A stretch of DNA of 64,000 bases from an uncultured Burkholderiales bacterium (GCA_903949285.1 CAJAYT010000078.1:1-64000); one strand, 5' to 3'; counted from the stretch's first letter, positions 7,889-18,242 are shown. Program-made: numbers and translations. Notes: generated by a model from the letters alone, not told the origin.

Positions 7889-8203
7889 GTGAGTGATAAC
7901 AAAATAAATACGGAACTAGACCTGAACTCAGACAGGTTTATCCAAGAAACCATCGAAGCGCTCAAAAAATTGGATAAAGATGAGCGTGAGCATTATCAAT
8001 TTTTGTCTAAGGCAGTGTTGAAATGCTATTTTGAAGAAAATAACCGAGCTGTGGTCACGATCAGCAAAGGTATCGGACAGACTTTTACGCTTATCTCTGT
8101 CAATGCGGATGACTATCAGACCAACCGGATACTATCCGATACCCATGATGCCGTCGGATTCTCAGGAACCACACAGCCGCCCAGTTCGCATCTCTTGAAT
8201 TGA
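7889..8203 (+). CDS. Small hypothetical acidic protein
   Basis: 104 aa from a GTG at 7889-7891 (MSDNKINTELDLN). A GGAGG motif at 7880-7884 lies 4 nt before this GTG; an in-frame TTG at 7874 would bury that motif inside the coding region, so GTG is preferred. The chain has an acidic helical N-terminal half (FIQETIEALKKLDKDEREHY) and a beta-rich middle (AVVTISKGIGQTFTLISVNA), with a Pro/Ser-rich tail. No family is recognised. It may be a cytosolic accessory protein; no neighbour points to a role. Confidence 0.55.
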   Translation: MSDNKINTELDLNSDRFIQETIEALKKLDKDEREHYQFLSKAVLKCYFEENNRAVVTISKGIGQTFTLISVNADDYQTNRILSDTHDAVGFSGTTQPPSSHLLN

Positions 8204-8230
8204 TTTCTAAAGACTTTAGAAATAGTTTTT
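8204..8230 (+). terminator. Rho-independent terminator after the 7889 gene
   Basis: TTTCTAA (8204-8210) and TTAGAAA (8216-8222) form a hairpin with a 5-nt loop, followed by TAGTTTTT. It sits between two convergent genes and could act on both strands, since the stem itself is AT-rich and symmetric. Confidence 0.55.
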
Positions 8231-8235
8231 GGAAC

Positions 8236-9012
8236 TCAAGCCAGGACCGGATCTTTAATAAAGCAATCCAGGAAGGTGAAATAGCTGGACGCGAAAAACA
8301 TCGCAGCTAACAGCAGCATTACCGGCAGGAGGATAAAAGAGATCCACTCATCCCCCTCAATCACCAAGGTCATGAGTGCCAATGTAGCCGCAACGCTTAC
8401 AAAAATAGCGGCCCAGGTCAAACCGTACATCAAGAATGCTCGCCAATTTGACCAGCAGGCTACAAAGCTAAAAAATAAGCTTTTAAGAGCCGGCTCACCG
8501 TGCCAATGTATCAACGCTGGAGCGTGCCAGAAAAGTGTAGACAAGGGAAGATATAGAGCAGTAGCGACCCACATTGCATTTTGAAATCCACTCGAGTTGA
8601 GTGTCTCTGGGGAGAAGGTACCGCCGTTTAAATAAAGATTCGCAAAATTTCCACCGTCGTAAAAGGAAGAAATTCCAAGAATCGCATAAAAACTAAGTGC
8701 GTAAAGTAGCCCCAAAATAAGCATCGACTTACGTCTATCAGGGTTCTCCGTTAAGCCGCTGATCAAAACTGAGGGCATCGGAAAGCGGTCTAGGTTTGCC
8801 TCACGCGCAGCGGCCATCAAACCCAAAGTAGCGGCTGGTAAGAGCATGAGTGCTAAAAAGTTGCCGACATAGGGGATGACGGATAACAAAGACAGCAGGG
8901 CCATGAACATAAAGAAAAGTCCACTAAGGGCGACGGGCTGTCTCCAAAAAGTTTTGATGCCCAGGCGAACCCAAATAACACCGGTAAGGGCGGGGACAAC
9001 GTTTAATTTCAT
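8236..9012 (-). CDS. BPSS1780-family inner membrane protein
   Basis: 258 aa, six or so hydrophobic segments (about 28-46, 50-67, 96-115, 150-165, 180-220, 228-250). The N-terminal WVRLGIKTFWRQP and SVIPYVGNFLALMLLPAATLG segments match a conserved membrane protein family of Burkholderiales. Its function is not established. It lies 15 bp downstream of thrB in the same direction, an arrangement I recall as common in the order, so the two are probably co-transcribed. It converges on the small gene at 7889. Confidence 0.78.
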   Translation of the reverse strand: MKLNVVPALTGVIWVRLGIKTFWRQPVALSGLFFMFMALLSLLSVIPYVGNFLALMLLPAATLGLMAAAREANLDRFPMPSVLISGLTENPDRRKSMLILGLLYALSFYAILGISSFYDGGNFANLYLNGGTFSPETLNSSGFQNAMWVATALYLPLSTLFWHAPALIHWHGEPALKSLFFSFVACWSNWRAFLMYGLTWAAIFVSVAATLALMTLVIEGDEWISFILLPVMLLLAAMFFASSYFTFLDCFIKDPVLA

Positions 9013-9027
9013 AAAGAGGAGGAGGTA

Positions 9028-9981
9028 TTAAATTAGTTTAAGGGGAGCGTTGACCCGCTCATTCAAAATACGCTCAAAGTGGGTGGGGTCATGGGGTTGC
9101 AGTAGTGAGGCTTTACGGGGGAGATGAAAATCCCAAAGACGGGATAACCAAAATCTAAAGGCGGCAGCTCTAAGCGCAGCATTCAGGAGTTGGCGTTCGC
9201 TGCGCTCAAGGGGTCTGATACCTTGATAAGCATTCAAAAAAGCATGAAGTAGCTCTGGGTTCCACTCTCCCGTGTCCAGGTGAATGCACCAATCATTTAA
9301 ACATACAGACAAATCAAAAACCCAAGAGTCTACGCCTGCAAAATAAAAATCAAAAAAACCGCTCAGCTCTCCCTCGTCAAACATCACGTTGTCCCGAAAA
9401 AGGTCAGCATGCACAGGCCCTTTGGGCAAGGCGGTGTAGGAGGATAAGGTGGCGAGGTGATTTTGAAATGCCAACTCACTAATGAGCAAATCGCTTTGAC
9501 TTTGGCTTAAATGAGGCAGGACTTGAGGAACAGTCTCGTTCCACCATGAGAGTCCCCGCAGATTGGGTTGCTCGAGAGAAAAATCTTTACCGGCCAGGTG
9601 CATACGGGCAAGCATTGCACCAACCATCTCGCAGTGTTTAGCGTTGGGTTGCAACTCACTTTTACCCGACAACCTTGTAACTACTGCGGTTGGCTTATCG
9701 TTCAGTTCAAAAATAATATCCCCGCTCGTACTTGTGAGTGGCTCGGGTACGGCTATTCCTCGCTGCGCCAAATGTTTCATTAATTGCAAATAAAACGGTA
9801 ATTGCTCCTTACTCAGACGTTCAAATAAGGTCAGAACAAACTGCCCCTTAGTAGTATTAAGAAAATAGTTAGTGTTTTCTATGCCGCCTTTAATGGCAAC
9901 GAGCTCTTGCAGTTCTCCTAAGTCTAGGGTCTCTAGCAGGGGGTGTGTCTGTGACTCTGAAACTTGAGTGTAAACGGCCAT
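9028..9981 (-). CDS. thrB: Homoserine kinase
   Basis: 317 aa, of the aminoglycoside-phosphotransferase-like (type II) homoserine kinases found in proteobacteria instead of the GHMP type. Motifs: GGIENTNYFL at the nucleotide loop, GPVHADLFRDNVMF (catalytic loop with D and N) and GFFDFYFAG (metal-binding DFD equivalent). It phosphorylates L-homoserine with ATP in threonine synthesis, in the cytosol. Length is usual. The neighbour order thrB-BPSS1780 beside polA supports the call. The rest of the pathway (thrC, hom) is not in the window. Confidence 0.92.
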   Translation of the reverse strand: MAVYTQVSESQTHPLLETLDLGELQELVAIKGGIENTNYFLNTTKGQFVLTLFERLSKEQLPFYLQLMKHLAQRGIAVPEPLTSTSGDIIFELNDKPTAVVTRLSGKSELQPNAKHCEMVGAMLARMHLAGKDFSLEQPNLRGLSWWNETVPQVLPHLSQSQSDLLISELAFQNHLATLSSYTALPKGPVHADLFRDNVMFDEGELSGFFDFYFAGVDSWVFDLSVCLNDWCIHLDTGEWNPELLHAFLNAYQGIRPLERSERQLLNAALRAAAFRFWLSRLWDFHLPRKASLLQPHDPTHFERILNERVNAPLKLI

Positions 9982-10164
9982 TAGTGAGGAGCAAAAAGGT
10001 ACAGGGAGGATCTCGAACCCGTAAGGGTTATGTTGCTGTCTCTCATTGTAGGCGTCCTTTAGAGCTTGTCAGCCTTCAGAGGCGGTGGAAATTGCCAAAA
10101 ACACTTGCTAACTTACAGACACACAACGGGACGGTGGGCACATTTAGCGGGCACAATACACTTT

Positions 10165-12981
10165 ATGAGCGAAAAACAGACCCTTTTACTGGTTGACGGA
10201 TCAAGTTACTTGTACCGTGCCTTTCATGCAATGCCCGATTTACGGGCTGATCCCTCCGATCCCACAAGCCCTGCAACTGGGGCGATCAGGGGGATGATCA
10301 ATATGATGACAAGCCTCAAAAAAGAGGTGCGTGCTCAATACGCAGTGTGCGTCTTTGATGCGCCTGGGCCGACCTTTAGGGATGAAATATATCCAGATTA
10401 CAAGGCCAATCGGTCCCCAATGCCACCAGACCTGCGAGCTCAGATCGAGCCCATTCACACGGTGGTCAAGTTAATGGGATGGCACGTCTTAGCCGTACCA
10501 GGGGTAGAGGCGGATGATGTGATTGGAACCCTTGCTCACCGAGCGGATCAACAGGGAATCGAAGCCATTATCTCAAGCGGCGACAAGGATCTAAGCCAAC
10601 TGGTGAATGAGAACATATGGGTGATGGATACGATGAGTGGCAAGAAAAGGGACATAGCCGGGGTGACCCAGGAGTTTGGTGTTCCGCCCTCCTTGATGCT
10701 TGATTATCAAACGCTCGTTGGAGATACCGTTGATAACGTTCCTGGCGTGGAAAAGGTCGGACCCAAGACGGCAGTTAAATGGTTGACGGAGTACGGGAAT
10801 TTAGAAAATGTTATCAAAGCAGCTCCCAGCATAAAAGGCGTTGTAGGTGAGAATCTGAGAAAAGCCTTAGATTGGTTGCCAGTTGGGCGGGAGTTATTAA
10901 CCATTCGTACAGATTGTGATTTGTCTTCGCACATCAGTGGCTTACCCGCTTTTGATGTGATCAAAATGGGTGAACCCGATGAGCTTGGGTTGTTAAGTTT
11001 TTATAAAACATACGGATTCAAAGGACTCGTTAAAAGCATTGAATCGAATGGATCCAACGCCAACTCTCATTCCCACTCCGAGTCTGGTGCTTCCTCAAAA
11101 GTAGGAGGCGATGATATTTGGAGCAACCAATCATCAGACTCTGAGGACTCCTCGGCTCCTAAGAGCGCACTGAACGGACCCACTGAGTATGAAACGATTA
11201 CGCAGTGGGACCAATTCGATCGTTGGCTGGAGAAATTGAAAAGCGCGCACTGGACGGCCCTGGACACAGAGACAACTTCTTTGGTCGAGATGCAGGCCAA
11301 AATTGTTGGAATTAGCTTTAGTGTGAAGGTGGGTGAGTCCGCTTACATTCCACTCACACATGATTACCCAGGGGTTTCAGATCAATTGCCTTTGGATGAG
11401 GTGCTGGAGAAACTCAAAGATTGGTTAGAGGATCCGCTCGCGCAAAAGATTGGGCAGCATATTAAATATGACAGGCATGTGTTTGCCAATCACGGAATCA
11501 ATGTCCGCGGCCTTGTGCATGACACGATGCTTCAAAGCTATGTGTTAGAGGTGCACAAACCACATGGGTTGTCCAGCCTTGCTGAGAGGCATTTGGGGCG
11601 CACAGGAGTTACTTACGAGTCCCTATGCGGCAAGGGAGCGCATGAGATTAAATTTAATCAAGTCGATATCGCGCAGGCCTCAAATTATGCGTGCGAGGAT
11701 ACGGATCAAACACTGGATGTTCATTTGGCACTTTGGCCCAAAATACAGAGCAATGAGCAACTCAACTTTATATATCAATTAGAAATACAAAGTAGTGAGG
11801 CTTTATTTAGGATTGAGCGCAATGGGGTTTTAATTGATGCTTTAACGCTCTCCAAACAAAGTCAACAACTGGGTGAGCGAATTGGTGAGTTAGAGAGGGA
11901 GGCATATCAGTTGGCTGAGCAACCCTTTAATCTGAGCTCGCCCAAACAAATTGGCGAAATATTTTTTGAAAAATTGGGACTCCCCGTCATCAAGAAAACG
12001 CCTAAAGGAGCCCCGAGTACGGATGAGGAGGTGCTTGAAAAATTGGCTGAGGATTATCCATTGCCTGCCAAAATACTCGAACACCGCGGTATCTCTAAGT
12101 TAAAGAGTACCTATACTGATAAGCTGGCTCAAATGGCTCAGCCCAGTACGGGGCGAGTGCATACGCACTACGCACAGGCTGTCGCTGTGACGGGGCGACT
12201 ATCGAGCAACGATCCCAATTTGCAAAACATTCCTGTGCGCACCCCCGAGGGCAGGCGAGTCCGCGAGGCCTTTATTGCACCGCCTGGCTGCGTGATCGCA
12301 AGCGCTGATTACAGTCAGATAGAACTTCGAATCATGGCTCACCTAAGCGATGATGAGGCATTGCTGAAGGCCTTTCAAGAGGGATTGGATGTACATAAGG
12401 CGACGGCGGCAGAGATCTTCTCCTTATCCCCAGAGGAGGTGAGCTCAGAGCAACGCAGGTATGCAAAGGTTATTAACTTTGGTCTTATTTACGGAATGAG
12501 TGCCTTTGGACTGGCAAAGGCGCTTGGAATCGATAACACAGCTGCAAAGAATTACATAGACCGTTATTTCCAAAAATTCGCAGGCGTTAAACGCTATATG
12601 GAGGAGACACGCGCAATGGCCAAACAAAAGGGCTATGTGCAAACTGTGTTCGGCAGGCGTCTATACCTCCCTGAGATCAACTCCCCAAATGGCCCAAGGA
12701 GGTCTGGCGCTGAACGAGCCGCGATCAATGCGCCGATGCAGGGTACGGCTGCTGATTTGATTAAGATGAGTATGGTGAGCGTACAAAATGAATTAGACCG
12801 CTTATCCAAGCGAACCAAAATGATCATGCAAGTCCACGATGAATTGGTCTTTGAGGTGCCAGATGATGAGATCGATTGGTTAAGGGAGGCTATTCCTCAT
12901 TTAATGGCAAGTGTGGCAGCGCTCAAGGTGCCTTTGTTGGCGGAGTTGGGTGTCGGCCTAAATTGGGATCAGGCCCATTGA
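10165..12981 (+). CDS. polA: DNA polymerase I
   Basis: 938 aa from the ATG at 10165 (MSEKQTLLLVDGSSYLYRAF). The frame is open 33 codons further upstream, but the family N-terminus begins here. Order: 5'-3' exonuclease (about 1-300), a Ser-rich linker (about 295-335), 3'-5' exonuclease with D367-T-E369 and the later KYD and EDTD motifs, then the polymerase domain. Polymerase motif A (ADYSQIELR, D715), motif B (RRYAKVINFGLIYG) and motif C (QVHDELVFEV, D892-E893) are intact. Proofreading residues appear present, so all three activities are expected. It fills gaps in Okazaki fragment maturation and repair. It is divergent from thrB; no Shine-Dalgarno is evident. Confidence 0.97.
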   Translation: MSEKQTLLLVDGSSYLYRAFHAMPDLRADPSDPTSPATGAIRGMINMMTSLKKEVRAQYAVCVFDAPGPTFRDEIYPDYKANRSPMPPDLRAQIEPIHTVVKLMGWHVLAVPGVEADDVIGTLAHRADQQGIEAIISSGDKDLSQLVNENIWVMDTMSGKKRDIAGVTQEFGVPPSLMLDYQTLVGDTVDNVPGVEKVGPKTAVKWLTEYGNLENVIKAAPSIKGVVGENLRKALDWLPVGRELLTIRTDCDLSSHISGLPAFDVIKMGEPDELGLLSFYKTYGFKGLVKSIESNGSNANSHSHSESGASSKVGGDDIWSNQSSDSEDSSAPKSALNGPTEYETITQWDQFDRWLEKLKSAHWTALDTETTSLVEMQAKIVGISFSVKVGESAYIPLTHDYPGVSDQLPLDEVLEKLKDWLEDPLAQKIGQHIKYDRHVFANHGINVRGLVHDTMLQSYVLEVHKPHGLSSLAERHLGRTGVTYESLCGKGAHEIKFNQVDIAQASNYACEDTDQTLDVHLALWPKIQSNEQLNFIYQLEIQSSEALFRIERNGVLIDALTLSKQSQQLGERIGELEREAYQLAEQPFNLSSPKQIGEIFFEKLGLPVIKKTPKGAPSTDEEVLEKLAEDYPLPAKILEHRGISKLKSTYTDKLAQMAQPSTGRVHTHYAQAVAVTGRLSSNDPNLQNIPVRTPEGRRVREAFIAPPGCVIASADYSQIELRIMAHLSDDEALLKAFQEGLDVHKATAAEIFSLSPEEVSSEQRRYAKVINFGLIYGMSAFGLAKALGIDNTAAKNYIDRYFQKFAGVKRYMEETRAMAKQKGYVQTVFGRRLYLPEINSPNGPRRSGAERAAINAPMQGTAADLIKMSMVSVQNELDRLSKRTKMIMQVHDELVFEVPDDEIDWLREAIPHLMASVAALKVPLLAELGVGLNWDQAH

Positions 12982-13068
12982 AGAATTCAATGATCCTTAC
13001 CAATCAGATTTGTACAGATTCATCTGCAGTTTTTTTGTCTATCCACTACGGTTACTATTTTTCCCAAT

Positions 13069-13980
13069 ATGTCTAATGATTCGGATTCTTCAATCGCACA
13101 TGCATCTGTACCTAAGCTCAAAGACTTTACGCGCAGACAAGCCCTAGGTCTAGTTGGATATACCCTCTTGGGCGGTAACTGTATTGCACAAACCGCTATT
13201 AAAACGTCCTTTGAAGGGCTCAAGTGTGGTGAAGTGATGGTCAACGTAGATGGCTACTCTGTGCCTGTATACCGCAGCGCACCTGTTGACACCTCGGGCG
13301 CTATTGTCAAAGGACTACCCGTGGTTCTTGTGATCTCTGAGATTTTTGGTGTGCATGAATATATTGCTGACATCACGCGTCGTTTTGCAAAAGCAGGTTA
13401 TTTTGCGATTGCTCCTGAACTCTTCATTCGACAAGGCGACCCCCAGTCCTACTCTGATATGCAAAGTCTCATGAAAGAGGTCGTGCTAAAGGTGGCGGAT
13501 GCACAGGTCATGCATGATTTAGATGTTTGCGTGGACTGGGCCGCTCAGCAAGGGGCCGACACCAAGCGACTCGGTATCAACGGATTTTGTTGGGGGGGTA
13601 GGGTTGCTTGGTTATACGCCGAGCACAGCCCGCTGGTGAGGGCGGGTGTTGCATGGTACGGAAGACTAAATGGGGACCGTAATGCATTGCAACCCTTGCA
13701 TCCTATAGACGGGGTGATGCACTTAAAAGCTCCAGTACTCGGGCTATACGGCGGGCTTGACACCTCAATCAGTCAAGCCTCGGTGGATGAAATGTCCAAG
13801 GCATTGCAAAACGCGGGCGAGCAAGGTGTGACGCCAGCCGCTAGGTCGCGTATTAAAGTTTATCCAGGCGCAACACACGCTTTTCATGCTGATTACAGGG
13901 CTAGTTACAACAAAGAAGCTGCAGAGGATGGTTGGCGATCCGCATTGGGCTGGTTTGAGCAAAATGGGCTTCACTCATGA
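13069..13980 (+). CDS. Tat-exported dienelactone hydrolase family protein
   Basis: 303 aa alpha/beta hydrolase. A twin-arginine signal lies near the N-terminus (FTRRQALGLVG, R22-R23, then a hydrophobic stretch to about residue 40), so export to the periplasm in folded form is likely. The catalytic triad of dienelactone hydrolases is visible: Cys174 in GFCWGG, Asp231 in YGGLD and His270 in GATHAFH. Biochemically known members hydrolyse cyclic dienelactones in chloroaromatic degradation, but most genomic copies have unknown substrates. No aromatic-degradation genes are nearby. Its stop codon overlaps the ZIP transporter start by 4 bp, so the two are one operon. Confidence 0.88.
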   Translation: MSNDSDSSIAHASVPKLKDFTRRQALGLVGYTLLGGNCIAQTAIKTSFEGLKCGEVMVNVDGYSVPVYRSAPVDTSGAIVKGLPVVLVISEIFGVHEYIADITRRFAKAGYFAIAPELFIRQGDPQSYSDMQSLMKEVVLKVADAQVMHDLDVCVDWAAQQGADTKRLGINGFCWGGRVAWLYAEHSPLVRAGVAWYGRLNGDRNALQPLHPIDGVMHLKAPVLGLYGGLDTSISQASVDEMSKALQNAGEQGVTPAARSRIKVYPGATHAFHADYRASYNKEAAEDGWRSALGWFEQNGLHS

Positions 13981-14804
13981 ACTCACCAGGATCTACTGCA
14001 TTGATACTCTCTGTACTTTTGGGGACTGTGTTCTCGGGGGTGGGGAGTGTTTGGGTGGCGTGGCTTTTTGTTCAAGCCGTGATGGCCAAGTACACCCAGC
14101 ATTTGCTCAGCCTCGCTGCGGGCGCGTTGTTGGCCACCGCTTTTTTGCATCTCCTGCCTGAGGCCTTTGAGACCTCGCAAAGTCCTAGGTCTCTTTTCGT
14201 AACTTTGTTGGTAGGAATTTTATTTTTCTTCCTCCTCGACAAGGCTGAGCTTTGGCATCATGGACATGAGCACCATCATGAACAGGAGCTGGATCATTCA
14301 CATTCACACTCACACGCAAATTCCACTGATCACGGCGAGACCGCAAGCCATACCCATCCAATCAGTGGTGGGTGGGCTGTGCTCTTTGGGGACAGCTTAC
14401 ACTGCTTTGGTGACGGCGTTTTAGTTGCCGCAGCGTTTATGGCAGATTTTCATGTGGGGTTGGTTGCAAGTTTTGCTGTTTGGACCCACGAGGTCCCTCA
14501 TCACATGGGTGATTTGGTAGTACTCAGCTCTAGCTCTTCAAACCCTAGAAGCGCTGTGATCAAACTCAGTATTGCAGGTGCAGTAACTGTTTTAGGGGGA
14601 GTTGTCGGACTCTTTCTCTTAAAAGGTCGCGAGGTGGCGCTGCCTTTTTTACTTGCCTTAGCGAGCAGTAGTTATATCTATGTAGCCCTAGCGGATTTGA
14701 TTCCTCAGTTGCAAAAAAGGTTGAGTGCAAGACAAACAGCTGCACAACTCATCTGGTTGGGAACAGGGATGGCGATGGTCGCACTTACCAGTCAACTCGG
14801 GTGA
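13977..14804 (+). CDS. ZIP family divalent metal transporter
   Basis: 275 aa with about eight membrane segments. A His-rich cytoplasmic loop spans 94-127 (repeated HSHSHSH). The conserved metal site in helix 4 (H142-x3-D146, HCFGDG) and helix 5 (H171-E172, H175, D179 in THEVPHHMGDL) is present. ZIP proteins move zinc, iron or manganese into the cytosol; specificity cannot be read. The start codon overlaps the preceding hydrolase stop (ATGA). No metal-responsive operator is obvious. It converges on fabF. Confidence 0.9.
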   Translation: MNSPGSTALILSVLLGTVFSGVGSVWVAWLFVQAVMAKYTQHLLSLAAGALLATAFLHLLPEAFETSQSPRSLFVTLLVGILFFFLLDKAELWHHGHEHHHEQELDHSHSHSHANSTDHGETASHTHPISGGWAVLFGDSLHCFGDGVLVAAAFMADFHVGLVASFAVWTHEVPHHMGDLVVLSSSSSNPRSAVIKLSIAGAVTVLGGVVGLFLLKGREVALPFLLALASSSYIYVALADLIPQLQKRLSARQTAAQLIWLGTGMAMVALTSQLG

Positions 14805-14898
14805 AGAAGTCCGAAACTGAAGCCGGCGGCGTAAACCTACTCATTCAAATTGCGCTCCAAGGAGCCTAGGACCTTAAATGTCCAGTAAAGAAATGTTT

Positions 14899-16143
14899 TT
14901 AGACGCGTTTAAAAATTAAACTGCCGTTGGTGCCACCAAAACCAAAATTATTTTTGAGAGCATAAGTCATATTGATCTCACGGGCTTTGTTAGCACAGTA
15001 ATCGAGCGGGCAATCAGGGTCCTGGTTATCTAGATTGATCGTCGGGGGTGCAATCTGATTGTGAAGTGCAAGCACTGTAAAGACACTTTCAATTCCGCCT
15101 GCACCACCCAGTAAATGACCTGTCATGGATTTTGTGGAGCTGATGAGCGTGTGCTTGGCATGTTCACCCAGTGCTGCTTGAATAGCATTGGTTTCATTTG
15201 CATCGCCCAACGGGGTAGAGGTGCCGTGAGCGTTTAAGTAATCTATTTGATCTGGGTTGATCTGCGCATTTTTCATGGCGTGAACCATCGCTCTGCGAGG
15301 ACCATCCATATTGGGAGCAGTCATATGTCCAGCATCTGCACTCATGCCAAAACCTACGAGTTCAGCGTAAATCTTTGCCCCGCGTGCTTTGGCAAATTCA
15401 TATTCTTCAAGAACTACAACACCTGCACCTTCGCCGAGCACAAATCCGTCTCGGTCTTTGTCCCAAGGTCTGGATGCAGCTGCTGGATCGTCATTGCGTG
15501 TTGAGAGTGCTCTCATCGCAGCGAAACCACCCAGTCCTAAGGGAGAAATGGTAGCTTCAGCTCCGCCCGCTACCATCACATCGGCGTCGCCGTATTCGAT
15601 TAAACGACCTGCTTGACCGATGCTGTGCAGACCCGTTGTGCAGGCAGTGGCAATTGCTAGGTTAGGGCCCTTGAATCCAAACCTCATGGACACATGACCT
15701 GAGATCATGTTCACGATAGAGGCTGGCACAAAGAAAGGAGAGATGCGACGAGGTCCTCTATTGACCAATTCTGCGTGCATGTTCTCAATGAGCGGTAGTC
15801 CACCGATTCCAGAGCCAATTAAGCAACCAATTCTCTCGGCGGTTAATTCGTTAAGTGCGTCTCCAACCGGTAGACCGCTGTCTTGAACAGCTTGAACTGC
15901 AGCAACAATACCAAAGTGGATGAAAGAGTCCATCGTGCGGGCTTCCTTGGAGCCTATATAGGCATCCAAGTCGAGTCCTTTGACCTCCCCAGCAAAGTGA
16001 CAGGCAAACCCACTTGCATCAAAGTGAGTTATCTTGTCAATGCCAGATTGACCAGCAATAATATTGGACCAAGATTCGTCGACCGTATTACCTACGGGGC
16101 AAACACAACCAAGGCCCGTCACAACTACGCGGCGACGGCTCAT
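14899..16143 (-). CDS. fabF: 3-oxoacyl-ACP synthase II (KAS II)
   Basis: 414 aa, full family length. The catalytic Cys168 lies in [13 protein letters not shown]; the two histidines follow in [11 protein letters not shown] and [11 protein letters not shown], with the C-terminal [11 protein letters not shown] loop. It condenses malonyl-ACP with acyl-ACP in chain elongation, in the cytosol. It is the last gene of the plsX-fabH-fabD-fabG-acpP-fabF run, 36 bp after acpP with a hairpin between them. The minus-strand start [10 protein letters not shown] is the only sensible one. Confidence 0.97.
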   Translation of the reverse strand: MSRRRVVVTGLGCVCPVGNTVDESWSNIIAGQSGIDKITHFDASGFACHFAGEVKGLDLDAYIGSKEARTMDSFIHFGIVAAVQAVQDSGLPVGDALNELTAERIGCLIGSGIGGLPLIENMHAELVNRGPRRISPFFVPASIVNMISGHVSMRFGFKGPNLAIATACTTGLHSIGQAGRLIEYGDADVMVAGGAEATISPLGLGGFAAMRALSTRNDDPAAASRPWDKDRDGFVLGEGAGVVVLEEYEFAKARGAKIYAELVGFGMSADAGHMTAPNMDGPRRAMVHAMKNAQINPDQIDYLNAHGTSTPLGDANETNAIQAALGEHAKHTLISSTKSMTGHLLGGAGGIESVFTVLALHNQIAPPTINLDNQDPDCPLDYCANKAREINMTYALKNNFGFGGTNGSLIFKRV

Positions 16144-16165
16144 TCAGAAACTACTTTCAGTATTG

Positions 16166-16419
<254 letters not shown>

Positions 16420-16503
16420 TTAATTCCCTCAGAGGGTTGTGTAGAAGATGACAATTTTAGCCGAGTAGAGAATGGATTTCGTAAAATTGTAAAAAACTTA
16501 AAT

Positions 16504-17253
16504 TTAGACCATTAACATGCCACCGTTGACATGAATCTCTTGTCCGGTGATATAAGAGGCCAAGGGGCTTGCCAAAAATTGCACTAAATTGGCAACATCC
16601 GTAGATTGTCCCAATCTGCTCAGTGGGATTTGGGAAATTAATGCTTTTTGTTGCTCTTCTGACAAAGCAGCAGTCATATCCGTATCAATAAAGCCTGGCG
16701 CAACACAATTGACGGTGATATTTCTGGATCCAAGCTCCCTTGCAAGTGCTCGGGTCATGCCCGCAACTCCGGCCTTAGACGCGGCGTAGTTGGACTGACC
16801 CGGATTCCCACTGGCGCCGACTACGCTTGTGATGTTGATGATTCTTCCAAAACGTTGCTTCATCATGGGGCGAATCACGGCCTTAGAGAGGGTAAAAACC
16901 GCTTTAAGGTTGGTATCGATCACCGCGTCCCAGTCCTCATCTTTGAGTCGCATGGCCAACATGTCTTTGGTAATGCCGGCGTTGTTGACCAAAATATGTA
17001 AGCCACCTCGCTCGGATGAGATTTTATCGACCAACTCATTGGCTGCGGGGGTGTCAGTTACGTTTAAGACAACACCCGTGCACCCAGGGAAAGCACTCAA
17101 TTGATCCCTTATCTTTTGCGCACCTGCCTCTGAGGTGGCAGTTCCGATGACGTGCACGCCTTGTTCTGCAAGCGCGTGAGCAATGGCTTGTCCAATGCCT
17201 CGGGTAGCACCGGTGACTAGGGCGATTTGCCCCTTCATTTGATTGACTGACAT
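16504..17253 (-). CDS. fabG: 3-oxoacyl-ACP reductase
   Basis: 249 aa short-chain dehydrogenase. NADPH-binding TGATRGIG at 14-21, NNAG at 90-93 and the catalytic S143, Y156, K160 (YAASK) are all present. The C-terminal HVNGGMLMV is typical of FabG. It reduces 3-oxoacyl-ACP to 3-hydroxyacyl-ACP. It follows fabD by 26 bp in the same operon. Confidence 0.97.
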   Translation of the reverse strand: MSVNQMKGQIALVTGATRGIGQAIAHALAEQGVHVIGTATSEAGAQKIRDQLSAFPGCTGVVLNVTDTPAANELVDKISSERGGLHILVNNAGITKDMLAMRLKDEDWDAVIDTNLKAVFTLSKAVIRPMMKQRFGRIINITSVVGASGNPGQSNYAASKAGVAGMTRALARELGSRNITVNCVAPGFIDTDMTAALSEEQQKALISQIPLSRLGQSTDVANLVQFLASPLASYITGQEIHVNGGMLMV

Positions 17254-17279
17254 AGGTAATGATTAAATGAGTATTAAAT

Positions 17280-18227
17280 TCAGTTTGCAGCGATTAATTC
17301 TTTGACCTGTGCCAGCGTAGTAGGGTCATAAAGAGGAGCGCTTTTGAGTGAGTTATCAATGCGGGGGGATAGACCACTTAGGACCTTTCCAGGGCCGCAC
17401 TCTAGGGTGCACTCAACGCCCATACCCTTCATCACGCGAATGGTCTCAACCCAGCGCACTGGACTAAACGCCTGTCTGTATAAGGACTCTTTGATAGACA
17501 CCGGATCGGATTGAATCAAAACGTCAACATTGTTAATGACTTGAATCTTAGGGGCGTTAAAAGTAGCTAGCTCTAACTTTTCTTTTAACTTGTCCGCTGC
17601 GGGTTTCATCAGTGTTGAGTGAAAAGGCGCCGAGACGGGAAGAATTAACGCTCTCTTAGCCCCCATTGCTTTTAGGACCTCGCAGGCCTTGTTAACCCCT
17701 GCTGCCGAGCCTGCAATGACCGTTTGCAGTGGGTCGTTGAAGTTAACTGCTTGCACACACTCGCTAGTGTTCTCGCGCTCAACCTGTGCGCAGCCTTCTA
17801 TGACCTTATCAGACGCCAGGCCGAGGATTGCCGCCATTGCGCCCACACCTACTGGGACTGCGTCTTGCATGGATTGCGCTCTAAATCGCACCAACGGCGC
17901 AGCTTCCTTGAGGCTGAGCACGCCAGCGCAAACCAAAGCCGAGTATTCGCCCAGTGAGTGGCCAGCCATGACGCTAGGATCAGCTCCGCCCTCAGACTTC
18001 CAGACACGGTAAGCTGCAACGCCCGCAGCGAGCATCACTGGTTGTGTGTTGGTTGTGAGCGAGAGCTCCTCTTTTGTGCCAGAAGCGATGAGCTTACCCA
18101 AATCTTCTGAAAGCGCATCTGATGCCTCCTTCAGGGTTTCGAGGACGCTTGGGTGTGCCCCCCAGGCATCGAGCATGCCTACAGACTGCGAGCCTTGTCC
18201 TGGGAATAAGAATGCAATATTTTTCAT
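17280..18227 (-). CDS. fabD: Malonyl-CoA:ACP transacylase
   Basis: 315 aa. GQGSQ at 10-14, the nucleophile Ser91 in GHSLGEYSAL, Arg116 for the malonyl carboxylate and His203 in PFHSTLM are all visible. It loads malonate onto ACP, making the extender unit for FabH and FabF. It starts 15 bp after the fabH stop. Length is typical. Confidence 0.97.
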   Translation of the reverse strand: MKNIAFLFPGQGSQSVGMLDAWGAHPSVLETLKEASDALSEDLGKLIASGTKEELSLTTNTQPVMLAAGVAAYRVWKSEGGADPSVMAGHSLGEYSALVCAGVLSLKEAAPLVRFRAQSMQDAVPVGVGAMAAILGLASDKVIEGCAQVERENTSECVQAVNFNDPLQTVIAGSAAGVNKACEVLKAMGAKRALILPVSAPFHSTLMKPAADKLKEKLELATFNAPKIQVINNVDVLIQSDPVSIKESLYRQAFSPVRWVETIRVMKGMGVECTLECGPGKVLSGLSPRIDNSLKSAPLYDPTTLAQVKELIAAN

Positions 18228-18242
18228 GAATTCGTTTGATGT

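Noticed and set aside
10000-10060. tRNA-like T-arm fragment (GGGTTCGAGATCC on the minus strand) near the thrB-polA junction
   Set aside because: The arms cannot form a 5-bp T-stem and there is no acceptor, D or anticodon arm.
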